This document shows, piece by piece, positions 46,871-60,535 of a DNA stretch of 64,000 bases (position 1 is its first letter; each line of letters opens with the position of its first letter). A program made the translations under genes and the position numbers. The notes beneath the pieces are model-generated. The model made no database searches and was not told the origin of the DNA. It worked only from the letters and a program-made list of their open reading frames with translations. The stretch comes from Toxotes chatareus (taxonomy: Eukaryota > Chordata > Actinopteri > Toxotidae). The DNA lies in NCBI GenBank assembly GCA_016801885.1, contig CM028885.1, positions 20,347,834 through 20,411,833 on the forward strand. The letters run 5' to 3'.

Positions 46871-49091
46871 AACCATCGATTAATGACCATTTAAAAGATT
46901 TATTCACACGATCAATTGATTAATTATATAATGTAAACATAAAATTCATTGTTAATTTTATAAATTGTTATAATGGATAAATTAATAAGAAGCTAAATAA
47001 TTTTCCGTTATAGTACACTCCAGCCTCCACAAATGTCAGTATCTGATATATAAACATGACATTTACTAGAATGTCAAGGTTGCAGAAAGTTTTTATTTCA
47101 GCTGTTTACAGTTTTGAACAAGTAGACTCTAATTCTGGGTAAGTTATTGTATGGTCTATTTGTCACAGCCACCATGCTGTATGAACATATAGGTCATTCA
47201 TTTATTGTAGTACAAAACAGATTGGGAATTCTGCATTGTGAAGAAATGTGACTGTAGAGCCCATATTTATCAGCTGAATCAAGTCACTTCAGTATCGTCA
47301 GTCATATCTGCTGCTTTTAGAGCAAAATTTTGTTTTTCTTCTCCTTCTGTTCATATAATTTTTCAGAATTGTAATGTGTTGCGCTGCTTAAGATTCATGC
47401 TTCCTCCTTTTTAAATTCTGCTATCTAAATTGGATAAACTTGGATAAAACTTTATACTTTGACCAAGGTCATTTGTTTTGCCCTGTTTTCTCTCCTCATT
47501 ACACTGACTATCCATATCTGTGCAGCTGAATCCACATTTTAACAAACTGTCTTCCTGGTACAATTTCACTTGTAACAGGATTAGTGCGAGAATATCAGTG
47601 TCTTGAAAGAAGGTGTCAAAGAAGGCCAGAGCACCGAGAACAACAGGTTGGTTTGTATTTACGTGTCGTTGCCTCAGATTTTCAGATCCTGTAACGCTTA
47701 TCCTAAACCCTAAAGACTGAAACTCTTTATTTTTCATTTTGGCTGTTTGATTTCTGTCTCCTTGTAAATAAGTCAGTGATGAGTAGATGTGGGGATATGG
47801 GACATTTCCTAAATCATTGCAGAATTTACTGAGTGGGTGCCCACCCTCTGTGGAACCTGTTGTGGAAACTGTTATTTGTACTTAAATTATATTCACATCA
47901 GATATTGCTGATTTTATCATGAGGCCTTAAATATGAGCCTAAAATTATTTTTTGGGTTGATTTTTCCTTGTGCAGATTTTCCTTATTGTTTTGGGAAAGA
48001 GGCTGAGCGTTTGAAATGCACCTGATGCTGTAAATATAAAGTGAATATTAAATATTTACAGTTTTATGTTGTGACTCCCAAATGATGTTGACGTTGATTC
48101 ATTTACAGTACGATGAGTCTGATGATCATTTTCAACAAAAATCATCAAAACCAAACAGAATTTTGGGAATTGATCACTCACAAAAAAAAGCTCAAAACCC
48201 ATGAGGGCAAGTCCCGAGCAAACAGCCTGAACTGATATAACACAGCTGATTGGCTGGTTATCTAGCCCAAATTGTATCACCAAAATTCACAAATAACAAC
48301 TACATACAAATGCTCCTCTTCCATGAATAACAAACATTTTGAATACAAAAAAAAAACCATGCTGACAGTGTCATTAGTAAATCTTACATGGTACCATTAA
48401 TGGGTGAACAGAGGTTTCTAATGGTCTTTTTTTTCTGACGTTGTATTTCTTTGGAACTGAATCAACGTTATTTGTGTTGAATCTCGGTTTGTTGTGTCAT
48501 GCTCTGTCTTGAAAAAGCAATAATACCCTCTGTTAATGAATCTGATCCTAAAATCATTTACAGAGAGATTATCTGCCATTGCAGCTTGATTTGTTTCCAG
48601 TTGCGTTCAGGCTGTCAGAATGACTGTTTACGAGATAAGAAAGAGCCTGCCAGAAAGTCATTTTAAGTAAACTGCACATCTCTCAACTTTACATGAATTT
48701 CATTAGACAGCACACAGAAGGTTGTCTGGAGAACTTTACACTCTGCGAGTTTATGGACATGCAGCTGTGGGACAAAACTGTGCAGCAGAAACGAGGATTC
48801 AAGCAACATGGGTTTCTACTGTCCTCAAAGTTCCATGGTGCCAGGTGTGCTGCGTAGAATTTCTAACTTAATTCTGACCTTTCTGCTGGCATTTCAGAGG
48901 ACAATAGCGAGGTGTGATTGAATATATTGTCTCTAAACAGTGTAGCACTTTGCGCAGATTGTTTCCAGCACTTGGTTTGAGATATGCAGAGCACCGTTCA
49001 CTTTGATTGCATCCGGTGGGACACATAACCCCTGAACTGAATTATAACTCAGCAATCCAAGTAAAACAAAACATGAGCCTTCTCTAAACTG

Positions 49092-49123
<32 letters not shown>
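49092..49123. repeat. A32 homopolymer
   Basis: Thirty-two uninterrupted A residues. No recognisable retroposon body lies directly upstream. It could be the tail of an unrecognised retrogene or a slippage product. Confidence 0.95.
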
Positions 49124-49127
<4 letters not shown>

Positions 49128-50699
49128 TGCAGATGAGGCAAAAAAGTGTTTACAATGCACACTTTAAATCAAAATACATTATTTTGCATGTGCTGTATTA
49201 CATTATGGATTTGCTCTGTTTAAAAAAAAATCCTGTTAGGTGGATACTGCATACTGTATTAGTACTGTGCAGCTCTGCTCTCATAGCTTTACGCAACACC
49301 AAAAAAGGTCATGTATATATGAAACATTCATGTCAGCTGCAAGAAAATCTTGATTTATATCTAAAAAGTGCAGATGTTGCTAAGCACTTTTTGTACTTTA
49401 CATTTCCGTTGATATTTGTCTTTACATCAAAAGAATTTAGCCAACGGTTGGCTAAACCCTGCACATGAACAGCAACTGCTGAATCACAGCTAAGCAACTG
49501 TAAACAGGCAGTGCAGACCTGTCAGGTTTTCTTGTTTTTTTTTAACCTTTCCAAAACCAAAAATGCTGAGACAAAAGTATAACCACAGACACTTATTAAC
49601 AGTAAAGGCACCTTTATTTAAAAAAAATAACCTTTCATATCTGTCCCTCATCCTTCTTCCACTGTCATGAGACAAAGCACATTACTGTCTGGCTTTACAG
49701 TGGGTGAGACATTAGCTTTGAAATTTGTTTATTGTTTGTTTTGTTTTTTTGTTTGTTTGTTTTTTTAGTGGCAGTTGCTTTCTCTTTAGGTTATATCTTC
49801 AAGCACAGTGACTGAATCCAAAAAAACGATAATGCCAGTGGTGTTTTTAAAAAAAAGTGTTAATTCCTCATAATCTTCCTCTTTGTATGACTGGAGGCAG
49901 CAGTCAGGTCTTGAGTAAGTAAACAACTTTGCAGATAAGATGGCTACGTGCTTCAGGTAGCAAAAGATGAAGATGAGAGTTGCATGACTCATGAGTAGGA
50001 TCTAAATCTTTTAAACATTTTAATGCAATCCAGTATAAGAGCTCCACAATGAAGAACAGCCTTTGTGATCAAGCTTCCATTGCTCAGTCTGTGTTGACAC
50101 TATGTGAGAAAGAAGTTGATCCACTTCTATAGTAACGTCTGTGATGGATGGCATCATATTGAAGAGGTGTTCCTGTTATTGTGAACACCCCTTACACAGC
50201 CCCGCAGTCAGAATTTACTCACCTATCTGTCTATCTAATCGCTTGTCTCAAAGAAAGACTTGAAATTTTGAGCACCTTCAGACAAAAAATGACCTGTTTT
50301 CAAATAAAACAAAAAAAAAAAAGAAGTGGCAGCCAGCCTTCCAGCAGGCATTGTTAGAGAAAGTGCCAGGCTACTTGTGAGATTTGAAACCTTTGATTTC
50401 ATCCTAAGAAAAAAACGCTGCCACGCAGCTGTTGTTATGGCATCAACCTGTAGGATACCTGACTTGAGGGAAGATGCTTCATTACATAAGAGACATGAAA
50501 CACAACATAACACAAAAGGATAGGACAATAGAGGATAATCACACTTTTAACCTCACTTCCTCCTGACCTTCAGCGATGCGCCACAATGCCTTGAAGATTT
50601 TCTCTTTAATAGCAATGCAGCCGCGGGGATAATGATGCACTTAAAGGGCATTTGTCATAACAAGATTTTGAATAGATGAATAGTTTGTCCTCTTGATTA

Positions 50700-50930
50700 T
50701 GAATACTGAAGACTGGTCAGCCAGATTTAAAGTAGCTACAATCAACATTTGTACATTAAGACAGGATCACATGACTACTTTAATGTGCTAGGGGACGCCA
50801 GTAGTGTCTTATCAGGACAGCAGACAGACAAAGTTAGCAACTACCTGAAGAAGACAGTGGAACATTTACAAGCTAAAGCGCCAGATATTTTTCTTTGGAG
50901 TGGAAAAGCCATCACTAAACAGAGGAGGGG
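50700..50930 (+). repeat. Dispersed repeat family B fragment
   Basis: AGCAACTACCTGAAGAAGAC, GGAACATTTACAAGCTAAAG and GCGCCAGATATTTTTC resemble the middle of the 44505-45165 copy. Confidence 0.45.
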
Positions 50931-50999
50931 GTCTGCGACACCACCTATCCCCCATTTACAATGTAGCCCTTTCATGTGTACCCAGGAGAGTAAACAACT

Positions 51000-51375
51000 T
51001 AACCTCAGACGACTCTCAACGAGCGTCATCCACCAGGGACTCACCTGACCCTAACGACTGTTGTTCACATGAGACACAAACAAGGTCACATGAGCCTGAC
51101 GACTGTCGTTCACTGGGGACCACAACAATGGTCAGGTGAAACCAGTACTTTCACAGGTACTTTGGTGGACCCACCCACAACAGGTTAAATATCTGGGTCT
51201 TACTCCACTTTCTTGGTCAGACTAGTGCGGACTAGATAGACCAATGCATACGAACTGATGAAGCCCCTTGGATAAGAGGCGAAACGTCTTCCCAGACAAA
51301 CATATGTCCAGTTGCCTTCGATTCAATTTTCAAAGAGAGAACTATGACCTGGATGAATGAGAACATTCACAGACT
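51000..51375 (+). mobile_element. Dispersed fish repeat, possibly a retroelement terminus, with ribozyme-like core
   Basis: The block contains two related units (CTAACGACTGTTGTTCACAT and CTGACGACTGTCGTTCACTG). Further on come ACTGATGAAGCCCCTTGGAT with GAGGCGAAACGTCTTC, then TTGCCTTCGATTCAATTTTC and CCTGGATGAATGAGAACATT. I recognise this order as an abundant teleost dispersed repeat. Assignment to Penelope-like elements is a hypothesis based on the ribozyme-like core. Confidence 0.5.
51251..51292 (+). ncRNA. Hammerhead-ribozyme-like motif
   Basis: CTGATGA (51255-51261) and GAAAC-GTC (51281-51288) are the two core strands of a hammerhead. Between them, GCCCCTT (51263-51269) can pair with AAGAGGC (51274-51280) as stem II, with one C-A mismatch. 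GAA before the core and TTC after GTC could form stem I. ACGT would be a minimal palindromic stem III, as in dimer-acting Penelope-type hammerheads. One extra A (51262) between core and stem II departs from the consensus, so activity is doubtful. Confidence 0.4.
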
Positions 51376-54300
51376 TCTTTTTTTAAAAGAATGTTTTTCA
51401 TTTGCTCAAACTGCAAATAATATCATGCTTCATGCTGTTAGTCATTTTATTTGGCATCTTTTCTGGTCCCTGCTACAATAAAATGCTGTCATTTTGTATC
51501 CAAACCTGAATTTAATGGTGTTTCCAGACAACTCTTTATCGGCCCTGCTAAACTTGGTCTTTAATGCTGGTGCATTATACATCAGTCGGTTCAAAGCATT
51601 GGTCATTAAATAATAACATGTTTTGCTTCACAGAAATCCAGAAAAGATATTCATGAAAGCACGTAGCTTCACTTCACTTTAAACTAAGTTCCAAACAATT
51701 TCATGAGCATCAAACAGGACTGCTGTGAAATTTGTACTTTCATGCCGTGCACATAGGCAGAATATGTGAAGACTGTATGCAAATAGGCTTGGAACAGAAT
51801 TGCTGATTTGTTGGGCTTAAGGATTGCAAAACCACGTTTGCATGCAGCGCAGTTCTTCAGAGCACCTCTGTGCCTGCAACATGCCTCATTGTGATTTCTG
51901 AATAGTAAATGAAAAGCTCATTTTGTGAGGCTCAGAGGCTGGGGTTCGGGTCGAGGGGGCTGCTCAGAGTAACTCAAAGTCACTCTATATGATGAGATTT
52001 CAGTTGGTTCATTACTTACATTGCTACCTTTGTAATTCAGGCAGCTGTCAGTATCCAGAGGGACTGAGTGCTGGGGAGAGGAAGCTAGATATTTTTGGCA
52101 AAGCATTTCTGAGGAAGAGAAAAGGCAAGAATAGAGGAGCTAAATCACAATATGTCCATCAATCCGCGGTGGAGCTTACAGAGAGGCATTTATTTTTGTC
52201 TGAAGAAGTAAAGTCTGTACAAAACAGTGTAATTTACCTGGTCAGTGACTATGGGATGTGCAGAGCATTGTAGCATGTATTGGATTATCCTCCATTGTTT
52301 CTCATGCTTCAGCTTTACTGTGTTTCACAAAGGTGCACAAAATACATCCCTTACACATGAGGCATCCTGCATTTGTCTCACATCCTCTACATCCAAAATG
52401 CCCATTAAAATAGAGAGAAAAAAACCCCCAAAACAAATGGAAACTAAAACTATCCCACACATAAAAATCTTACTCCCTCCATCTATTGATTAAAAAATTC
52501 TATCCTTTAAATTAATCTCAATTCAAGGCTGTGCACCACGCTGGCACGCTGTAAGGTATCTGAAATAGTGTGGGAGGGGAGCAGTCACAGAAGGCTTTCC
52601 TCATAGAATAAATCAATATTCTATGTTCTGTTATTACATTTTACACCTGAGAAATAAACCATATGCTCCATATGGGTTATTTTTAAATTATCATTCTAAA
52701 TCTGCTTTTGAAACCTGATTTGATAGATATAGCAGGTAATTTCATATTAAAAACATATGCGGAGGATTTGTGGAAATTCAGCCCGATCATCTTCCTCTCG
52801 ACTCCTCATCAATGTCTTGATGATATTAACCACACATGACATGCCCACCTCTCAGGTTATTGTACTTTTCCTCTGAATGCATTTGTGAGTGAGGCGAGCT
52901 GCATTATGTAAGGAAAAGAGCAGCACGTTAATGTTAATTCGGACGGCATGATGAAGATGAATTGCCATTGTCTCGTCATCTGTCTCCTGTGAAACCCAGA
53001 AGCAAGGAAAAAGAGGGGGAGGCGGCTACTTACTGGCATGGCAGCTCAAGAATGACTCAAATCAAAAGTGCATTAGTGGTTTTGATGGACAATAAGCATG
53101 TAAGTTGTGAAGGGGGATGAATATATAAAGCATCTCCCAGCCAGAAAAGACAGACCAATATGGAGACAGCCTGAAGGTGGATTTATAAGCAAATAGCAAT
53201 AGCATCAACCAATCAGCCGGTGACCTTTAAAAATTTCCTGAAGCTAGGATGAAGCTGAGTAGACACAGAGTTTGATGTGTGCTCTTAAACAGTGAACTTT
53301 ATCAACCCAGGTGAAGGTTTAACAACTGATTCCTGCTGTTCTTCTCCTATGGTGCGGTACATCATCGATAAATACCATGGCAAACTACCAAAACTGAGAC
53401 GTATTTAAAGTCAAATCTACATTTCAAAGAGCTGTTATGCTAAAATATGAAGCTCTAACAGAAGAAGTGAAATCTGTGTGTTCCAACATGGTTTCACAGA
53501 CGTAATTGCAGTGCGTTGACTTGATGGTCCTTGACATGATGAGTTTGGAGTGTACAGACACATTCAGCACCTTGACAACACTTAGACCACTTGTTCAACT
53601 TCAGCTGATTGCACTGATCAGATCTTAAGTAACTTTATAATTTCATACATATCACATGATTCAGTTTTGTGCTCTCATAGGTTTTAGCAAGAACAAGCTG
53701 ACAATTAGAGTATCTGACACCGTGAGCACATTGTTTGACTTCAGTGGCCTAAAGTGTCATAAAGAAAGAATAATTTGAACTTCTCAGAGTTAAAACATGT
53801 CCTCTCTGGTCTCTAGGAGCAAAACTTTTGCCCATGCAGGTGCTGTGTGTGCCACCCTGTTTCCTAGAAATATTCATACTGCTGCATGCTACTCATTTTC
53901 AACCTCAAATAAGTTTAGCAAGAAATGTAATATCATCTGAATTCAGTTCTTTTTTAAAATCAACATAATGAGGAAACATTTATAAAGACCATATCTGCCA
54001 ATATTCACGCACATATCTGCAAAATGTGACAAAAAAACAAAAGCATTATATAATTCTGGTTATGATTAGACATGCAAACCACTTGATTAAGGTTAGGGAA
54101 AGATTGTGGTTTAATATTGAAAAAGTCAACAGTGACAAGAAACACAATATGTTCATTTTATTCTGCTGAAACAACAATCTTTCTCAAACCATTACTAACG
54201 TGCTTTTGTTACCTAAACCTAACGCAGAACTCAGCGGCATAAAGAAACCTGTCGATGAAATCTCACCTGGCTGGATATACTGATGCAGTGTACTGATAGA

Positions 54301-57300
54301 CTGATTCTGTAGTTTTGTTTGTGTAAGTGAATCACTGTTTCTTTTTATAAAATTAATGTGGCAGTGATGTACTTTCATAAACATGCTTTAATTTCACTCC
54401 AGAATATTTGAAATCATGTTTTATTTTTTTGTGTTAAATGACTGAAAAAAGCATGCCATCTAGACTTCTAGCTGTGACTCATTTATTTAGCCGATGTTGC
54501 TATGGAACTTGACAGACATCAAAGTCATCTGTGCTAAATTCACAGATTCCTTTACAGGCTGAACAAACACCTTTGCTTTGATGAAAAGAGATCACTCAAA
54601 ACTGAGAGCTCTTCAAGTCTACCTTTGACGTATTTACATGTCACTGCAGCAAAATGGGCTTCACTTATTTTTGCGGCGTCACACAGCACTTATATGAGAG
54701 TCAGATGGGTCAGCATGGCTTGTGATGTTTTAATGATATGACTTTAGAATAATAAAATAGTGCAACTACACACCTGAAACCCTGATGTCAATTTGCAAAA
54801 CTCCTATCTAAAGGAAAGTATTCTTTGGATTTGAATAACAGATTGCTCGTTCTCATGTGCTCTGCAATTACCCACACTTGTGTTTGAGGGCTCAAAGTGC
54901 CTCTTAATCAGTCTGAAAATCAATGAGAAATGTTCAAAAGCAGTCATACGTGGATTGCTGTGACATTTCTCAAATCCAGCAATTAATCATTTTTTTTCCC
55001 CCACGAAGAATTCAATCAAGAAAAGGAACTTAAGTTCAGTTCATGTCATTTGATCTGTTTAAGAGTTTAGCAAAAGAACAGTGCTTCTGTTTTTCAAACC
55101 GTCTGATTTGACTCATCATGTGTATTCATATCTGCTTTGAATAGAACAGAGGAAACCGCATTTTTGTAAACAGCTTTAGTTGTTGATTTTGACTTATTTT
55201 TCAGTCTCTGGGGAAATCTCAATGCCTCATTAAGGGGAATCGTGTTCAATCTGAAAGACACTGAGCTCGATCGTGTCCTGTCAAAACAGCTCTGCTTCAT
55301 AATGCTTTATTTGAACAGTCCGGTGTTGATGCTCGCACAAATGTTCAGCGTGTCTCCTGCCTTGTTTTCTGAACTCTACAAACACGGAGCCAATTTTACA
55401 CCTAAACCTAGTTACTAATATTAAGGTTGAACTGAAATTTGAATTATCTACTACTGCAGTGATAATACATCCAGGATAAAACCGTTTTCAGACATATTTG
55501 TGGAAATAGCATTTAAGCATTTCATACCAGGAGGCAATGTTTCTTCATCTTTCAACAAGCCCACATAGTGTTGGTCATATTCTGTTACAGCTCTCTGCGC
55601 CTTTATAACGATCAACATCTGGGAGAAACAATATTCTGCTAAAGTGGAGGCTAGCAAGCTAGGCTTACTGCCTTCCATTTTCCAGGTGGGTGTTAGTTAG
55701 CCTTGCCTGTATTAGCACTGGTTCCCAATGGACGCTACGTTTTGCTGATGTTATTTCATTGGCAGCTCCTACACAGTTCAGTTTTCTGTGTTCGCACTGA
55801 GGGTGGTCTAGCTAGCATCGGGTCTACACGTGGTGACCGCAAATGACTGGGAGTTTTGACCAGGTCAAAACTCTGTGAAGTCACTGAGGTGCTTAAGTCA
55901 TAAATGTGACTACGTAACAGTTAACAATATCCAACATCGCTTAAACTAGCTGATTAACTGCCAGCGTAGCCACAGCAGCTTTTGCTATATCGGTTAGCGG
56001 CCTTTAACGAACACCATTTCACATAACATGCCTCATGATTTTTCAAACACACTTATGAAAGAAATACTGAATGAGAAACTGCATTGAGGTAAGTGAGAGT
56101 ACTAGCATCGTCAGCCAGAGAGCACCAACATGTACAGGCACTGTATTTCTAAGCAAAAATGAATTGTGATTCAGTTTTGACTTTAGCCTGAGTGTTTAAA
56201 CAAAACAGGCTTTAAAGTGCCATGTTTTGACCGTATGAGTAGCTGAGTATCAGCACAGGATAGTCCAAGTAACTTGCTCAAAAATGTTAGCAACCTTTCA
56301 AATAACTTTCAAATGCAGGTTTGAGAGATGGCTTAAATCTTTTCAAAGAGAGCTGTTCTTGCTCACTTATAAATAAGGAACTTTTTAAACCTGGCTATAT
56401 GTGGAAAAGTGAGGTAAAATTAACAAGAAATGTAATTCAAAGATTAGGGCTTCAGATTTAAATGGTATAAGCAGCTTAAAAATACATTGTTAAATGATTA
56501 TAATGATAAGTCTGTTGTAAAATGGCCTCCAGTGATGTTGAATGAAGCAGAGTTCATGGCTTTTGATCACCTTTCTCCTGGAGGCCATTCATCTCGATGG
56601 TAAGTAAAGAAACGCTTCACCACAGGCGTCCACTTATGGTGCACATTTTCCCATTGCTTTTCATTCTCAATTAGCCACTAACATCTGCTTCCAAAGGTTT
56701 TCGCTGCTTCCTGTGGTGTTAGCCTCACATATTTTCAAGTGGGGGCTAAAAAAAAAATCAGGCTTTAGTGCTGTAACATTCAGCCTAATTATACTGTACC
56801 TCCTGTTGAGTAAAAACTTATCAGAATCTGCATTCAAGTTTCACCCTGTCTTACTTTACTGTGGATCTTCTTGCTAAGTGTTTGACAAAATATAAATGTA
56901 AATGAGAATAATGCGAATGTGATGTGAATAATTATGAGCACCCACATAGCTGTCTCTGTAAACCCTTACTGAGACGGGCATGTCACAACAATTAAATCCC
57001 CAAACTGGGAGGGTTTATTCATCACGCCGACGGCTTTCCCACATGAATTCCTCCCTCCATTCAAGACAGTATCTCAATCTAAAACACCCTTGGGATGACT
57101 ATCTGAGACGTCGCCTGGGTGACTCTTAAAATAGGTTGATATCCATTTGTTATTTGGTAAATAAGTTTGCAGTGTCTTTCTCTCACCTGCTTAGGGTTGC
57201 CATGAACTGAATTACAAGTGCGAGTAAACAAATTCTGCGTTTAATCGAGAAATAAATTTAATGGGGCCACAGCCACCTTATCTCTCACAGTGCAGGAAGC

Positions 57301-57330
57301 AGCACAGAAAACACAGCATCCCCTATCTGT
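51376..57330. other. Gene-free region
   Basis: No coding exon was recognised. The sequence is AT-rich and largely unique-looking, with a few short fragments containing TTAGGG-like or CCTAAACCTAA motifs near 54090 and 54210, shared with 62886-62965. Confidence 0.45.
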
Positions 57331-57339
57331 ACACCACAC

Positions 57340-57490
57340 CAAGAGCAGCATGTTAGCTTAGCAAGCAGGGAGCTTTATCATCTTGGGCATCTGGGTTCAG
57401 ACTCCTTTATTAACAATCATCGGCCCTGCTGAAGTGTCCTTCAGCAACACACTGCATCCTAAACTCATATTTCCCAGTAGAGTGGGCAAC
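57340..57490 (+). mobile_element. Degenerate tRNA-derived SINE
   Basis: TAGCTTAGCAAGCAGG resembles an A box and GGGTTCAGACTCC a B box, spaced as in tRNA. They are followed by CCCTGCTGAAGTGTCCTTCA, which matches the body (CTGCCGAGGTGTCCTTGAGC type) of common teleost SINEs. The 3' tail is lost. Confidence 0.5.
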
Positions 57491-60136
57491 CAGAAAGAGA
57501 ACCTTCCCACCGAGACCAATAACACATCATCAGATCATTATTATTATAATCGGCAACCCAAGTGGGATTTGACTTGTACAATACAAAGCATAATGTCAGT
57601 AACACTTGGATGGCTTCATTGTGAAGGCAGTGGCTCAGCTTTCACTGACACAGCTGCAGTATGACATTGTGACTGGAGTGCAGAATAGATAACAAGAGAA
57701 GGTTTTTGGGCTGTTACCGTATGGGACCACAATAACCTAATATTATAGCTAATATTCAGTAATCATGTTCTTGGTGAGACATTTTAAATTGTACAATAAA
57801 AGAGAAATATTATCTGATTTAGTGATATTGTATGATGTACCAATGTAAACAGAAGAAACTCCTCAAGGTCTGGCTCAGTGTTGAGAGCAGAGCAGCGTGC
57901 ACGCAGGTCGGGTCTGACACTGAATGCTGTTATTTACTGCACTGTTAAGAGTTCATTTCCCTGTGTCTCTGCACAGAGATATTTATGAGACTAGATAAAA
58001 GTGTGTGTCGGTTTCACTCTGTGCCACAATGATTCTTCATGTATTTCCAATGTCACTGCATAACTGAAACACTGATCAAGATCAATTCCAGCAGCTGAAA
58101 TGCTTTCACGGGCTTTGCCTCACTTCTCTTATCCCACTGAATGAGTTTGTGATGGTGTGCCTCCAAAATTTCTGTTTACCCCAACATGGATATTTGAAGC
58201 TTTTTCACAGCACTGCAGTTTTTTCTTTCAGATTCTTATTATAATAGTGGCATGAAAAATGTTAAGATATGAAATATATTAGCATCTACTGGATGTACAG
58301 CTGCGAAGTTTTGTACAGACATTCATCTGGCAGCATCATCTTTTTGATCAATACTTCATGACCAGCAAAGCAGGTCAGATGAACTCAGCCGTACTTTGTG
58401 TTACCGCGGTAAACATCGTATCTGACGAAGATAAACTTTTAATCTTGTTAATAGTTATATGGATAATTGGCACTTTTTCGCAGCAGTGCCTCAGTGACAC
58501 TGTGAACCTTTCAGATTATACTTGAGATATATTTTATATTGTGTTGTTCTTACTAAATGATTAAATGCTTTTTTGTGTGTCTGAACCTAATATAGAGGAT
58601 CTTTTCCATCTTAGCAAACCAGCCTGATCAGCCTAATCCTAAAGAACAGCAAGATCTGAAATATCATACATTTCACTGCATAGTTCAGCCAGGTTTCGCC
58701 TGTTCATGAACTGTACAAAACATCCAGTCAGACATGCAGATTGGAGCAAATTTAAGACACAACACGATCAGGACATCGTGGTTTGATTGTTTGACCCTGA
58801 GGAGGTAACATGACTGATGATGCCCCTCGGACAGTGGTAATTTTGGTCTCATCAGCTTTTTCCACAGACATGAATCAGATGATGGGCTGAGAATAACAGC
58901 ACAGGGACCCTGCTGTGTTGGGGTTACAAAAAAGCTGCAAGAGAGGGGAAACTTTCTGGCAACTTGGCAGGAATCACAAACAATGTCCAGCAACAATTAA
59001 GTCTCCAGAGAAGGGAGCAGGAGGATGTGCTTATTCAGAGGGTCTCGGCAAGGACTCTGCTGCCAAACCCGGAGATGATACACACCAAGAGATCCAAAGC
59101 AGGCTGCTCGGTCTCTGTGCAGGACACAGAATTAGCAAACATCCATCTGTCTATCCTGCTCTGTAGCTGGTGTCCGAGCTGCTGGGATACAGTGTGTTGT
59201 ATTTGGATGATAATCATGTGTTTTCACCTCGGAGTGCCGGTGGAGGCAGCCTCCAGGTGTGGCTTGGACAAATTTAGTGATATTGGTGTGGTGGTTCAGC
59301 TGTACAGTGGGACACAGATGGAGACGGCGCCGGTAAATGAAGGATGAAGGTTTGTCTAGAAGTCTGTGTGTGTTTGTGTGTGTATGTGTACAAAACAATG
59401 GTGACAGTGAGTCTGTGTGTGGGTGGACAGGTGGGTGGGCCAGTTGGAGAGGAAGACTTATTGCTGTGATTTGAAGACACTGTCTCTACCATCCAGGATT
59501 GCTTCACTTACAGACCCCGGTGCTACATTTCTAAAAATCGTCATGTTTATTTCTCTGCATCACATCAGCGTGTTTGTTTGCTTTGTGAGCTTACAGCCTA
59601 GTTACTATAAAAACATTTTTTTTGTGATTTTCATCCAACAATTAGAGTGTAGCAGGAAAAGTCAAGGTGCTTCAAACACCAAAAATAACTATAAAGCAAA
59701 GAGAGTATCAATAAGATGTGAATAAATGTGATTCTTATGCTCATGCCATCAAGAATAATAATTAAGACCTTGGTGGTGATTGTGTCATTTAATTGTCTTA
59801 CAAGTGTTTTTATTTGCTTATATCCCTCTAAGTGGGGGTGGTAATCTCTGACGGCTTGGGTAGAGAACAATCTGTCTCTTCATAAGCATATCCAAGTCTC
59901 CCAAGATCCATTGCTGTCTATTGTTATTATTAGTTTTGGCATAAAAAACTAATTTAGAAATCAGTCGGATAATTAAAAATCCAACTAAATCCGTTCCCGC
60001 AGGAGAGAGTGCATCGGATGGTTGAGACTGCTGCCAGCCCAGCCAGAGAGATGAGAGTCTGCAGGCGGGATGCATTTCATTTTCTGTGACACAAACCTTG
60101 TGAAAGCCTGCTTGACCTGTCATCAATTCTCAGGAC
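57491..60136. other. Gene-free region
   Basis: No recognisable exon. The open stretch at 58915-59347 has two overlapping frames on plus and others on minus, and no family match. A short TG-rich patch lies near 59360-59390. Confidence 0.45.

Positions 60137-60191
<55 letters not shown>
60137..60191. repeat. (ATCT)n microsatellite
   Basis: About 13 perfect tetranucleotide units. Confidence 0.95.
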
Positions 60192-60489
60192 AGACAGATT
60201 TATTTTCTGTCTTCCTGTTTTGTCTTACACAGCACTGAATCAAAGTAGATTTAATTGAATTTTTTTGACACCGATCAACTGAAAAAAAAACTGAAATGAA
60301 ATGAACTGGATGGTTTTTGAATTGACTGACAGTTTGTCTTGGAAACATCAGCTGACTGCCCCACAGCTGTCGCAGTCACAGTTTGATTCAAACGATGCTA
60401 AATTCTGATTGGTGCTCAGAAACATATGAGGCTTCACCTTCTTCCCAACCTGAAACCCTCCCACTTGCATCCACTGAGATGAACACATG

Positions 60490-60535
60490 AAAGAAAGAAA
60501 GAAAGACAGAAAGAAAGAAAAAGAAAGAAAGAAAC
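60490..60535. repeat. (GAAA)n microsatellite
   Basis: Purine-only GAAA units with two interruptions, followed by AAAC units. Confidence 0.9.

Larger units (their letters stand above)
45576..51000. other. Gene-free region downstream of cbln4
   Basis: No coding exon was recognised on either strand. Open frames such as 47411-47737 (minus) match no family I know and lack splice or start context. Known content is a LINE tail (46808-46870), an A32 run and a family B fragment (about 50700-50930). Confidence 0.5.

Noticed and set aside
47411..47737. 108-codon open frame on the minus strand
   Set aside because: No recognised motif, no splice context and no poly(A) or promoter evidence; a chance frame or unidentified repeat is as likely.
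58915..59347. Overlapping open frames, up to 127 codons, downstream of cbln4
   Set aside because: Open on both strands at once with no family match, typical of chance in a GC-richer patch.
60137..60191. Regularly spaced repeats checked for a CRISPR array
   Set aside because: Perfect ATCT microsatellite; no spacers, and the genome is eukaryotic.
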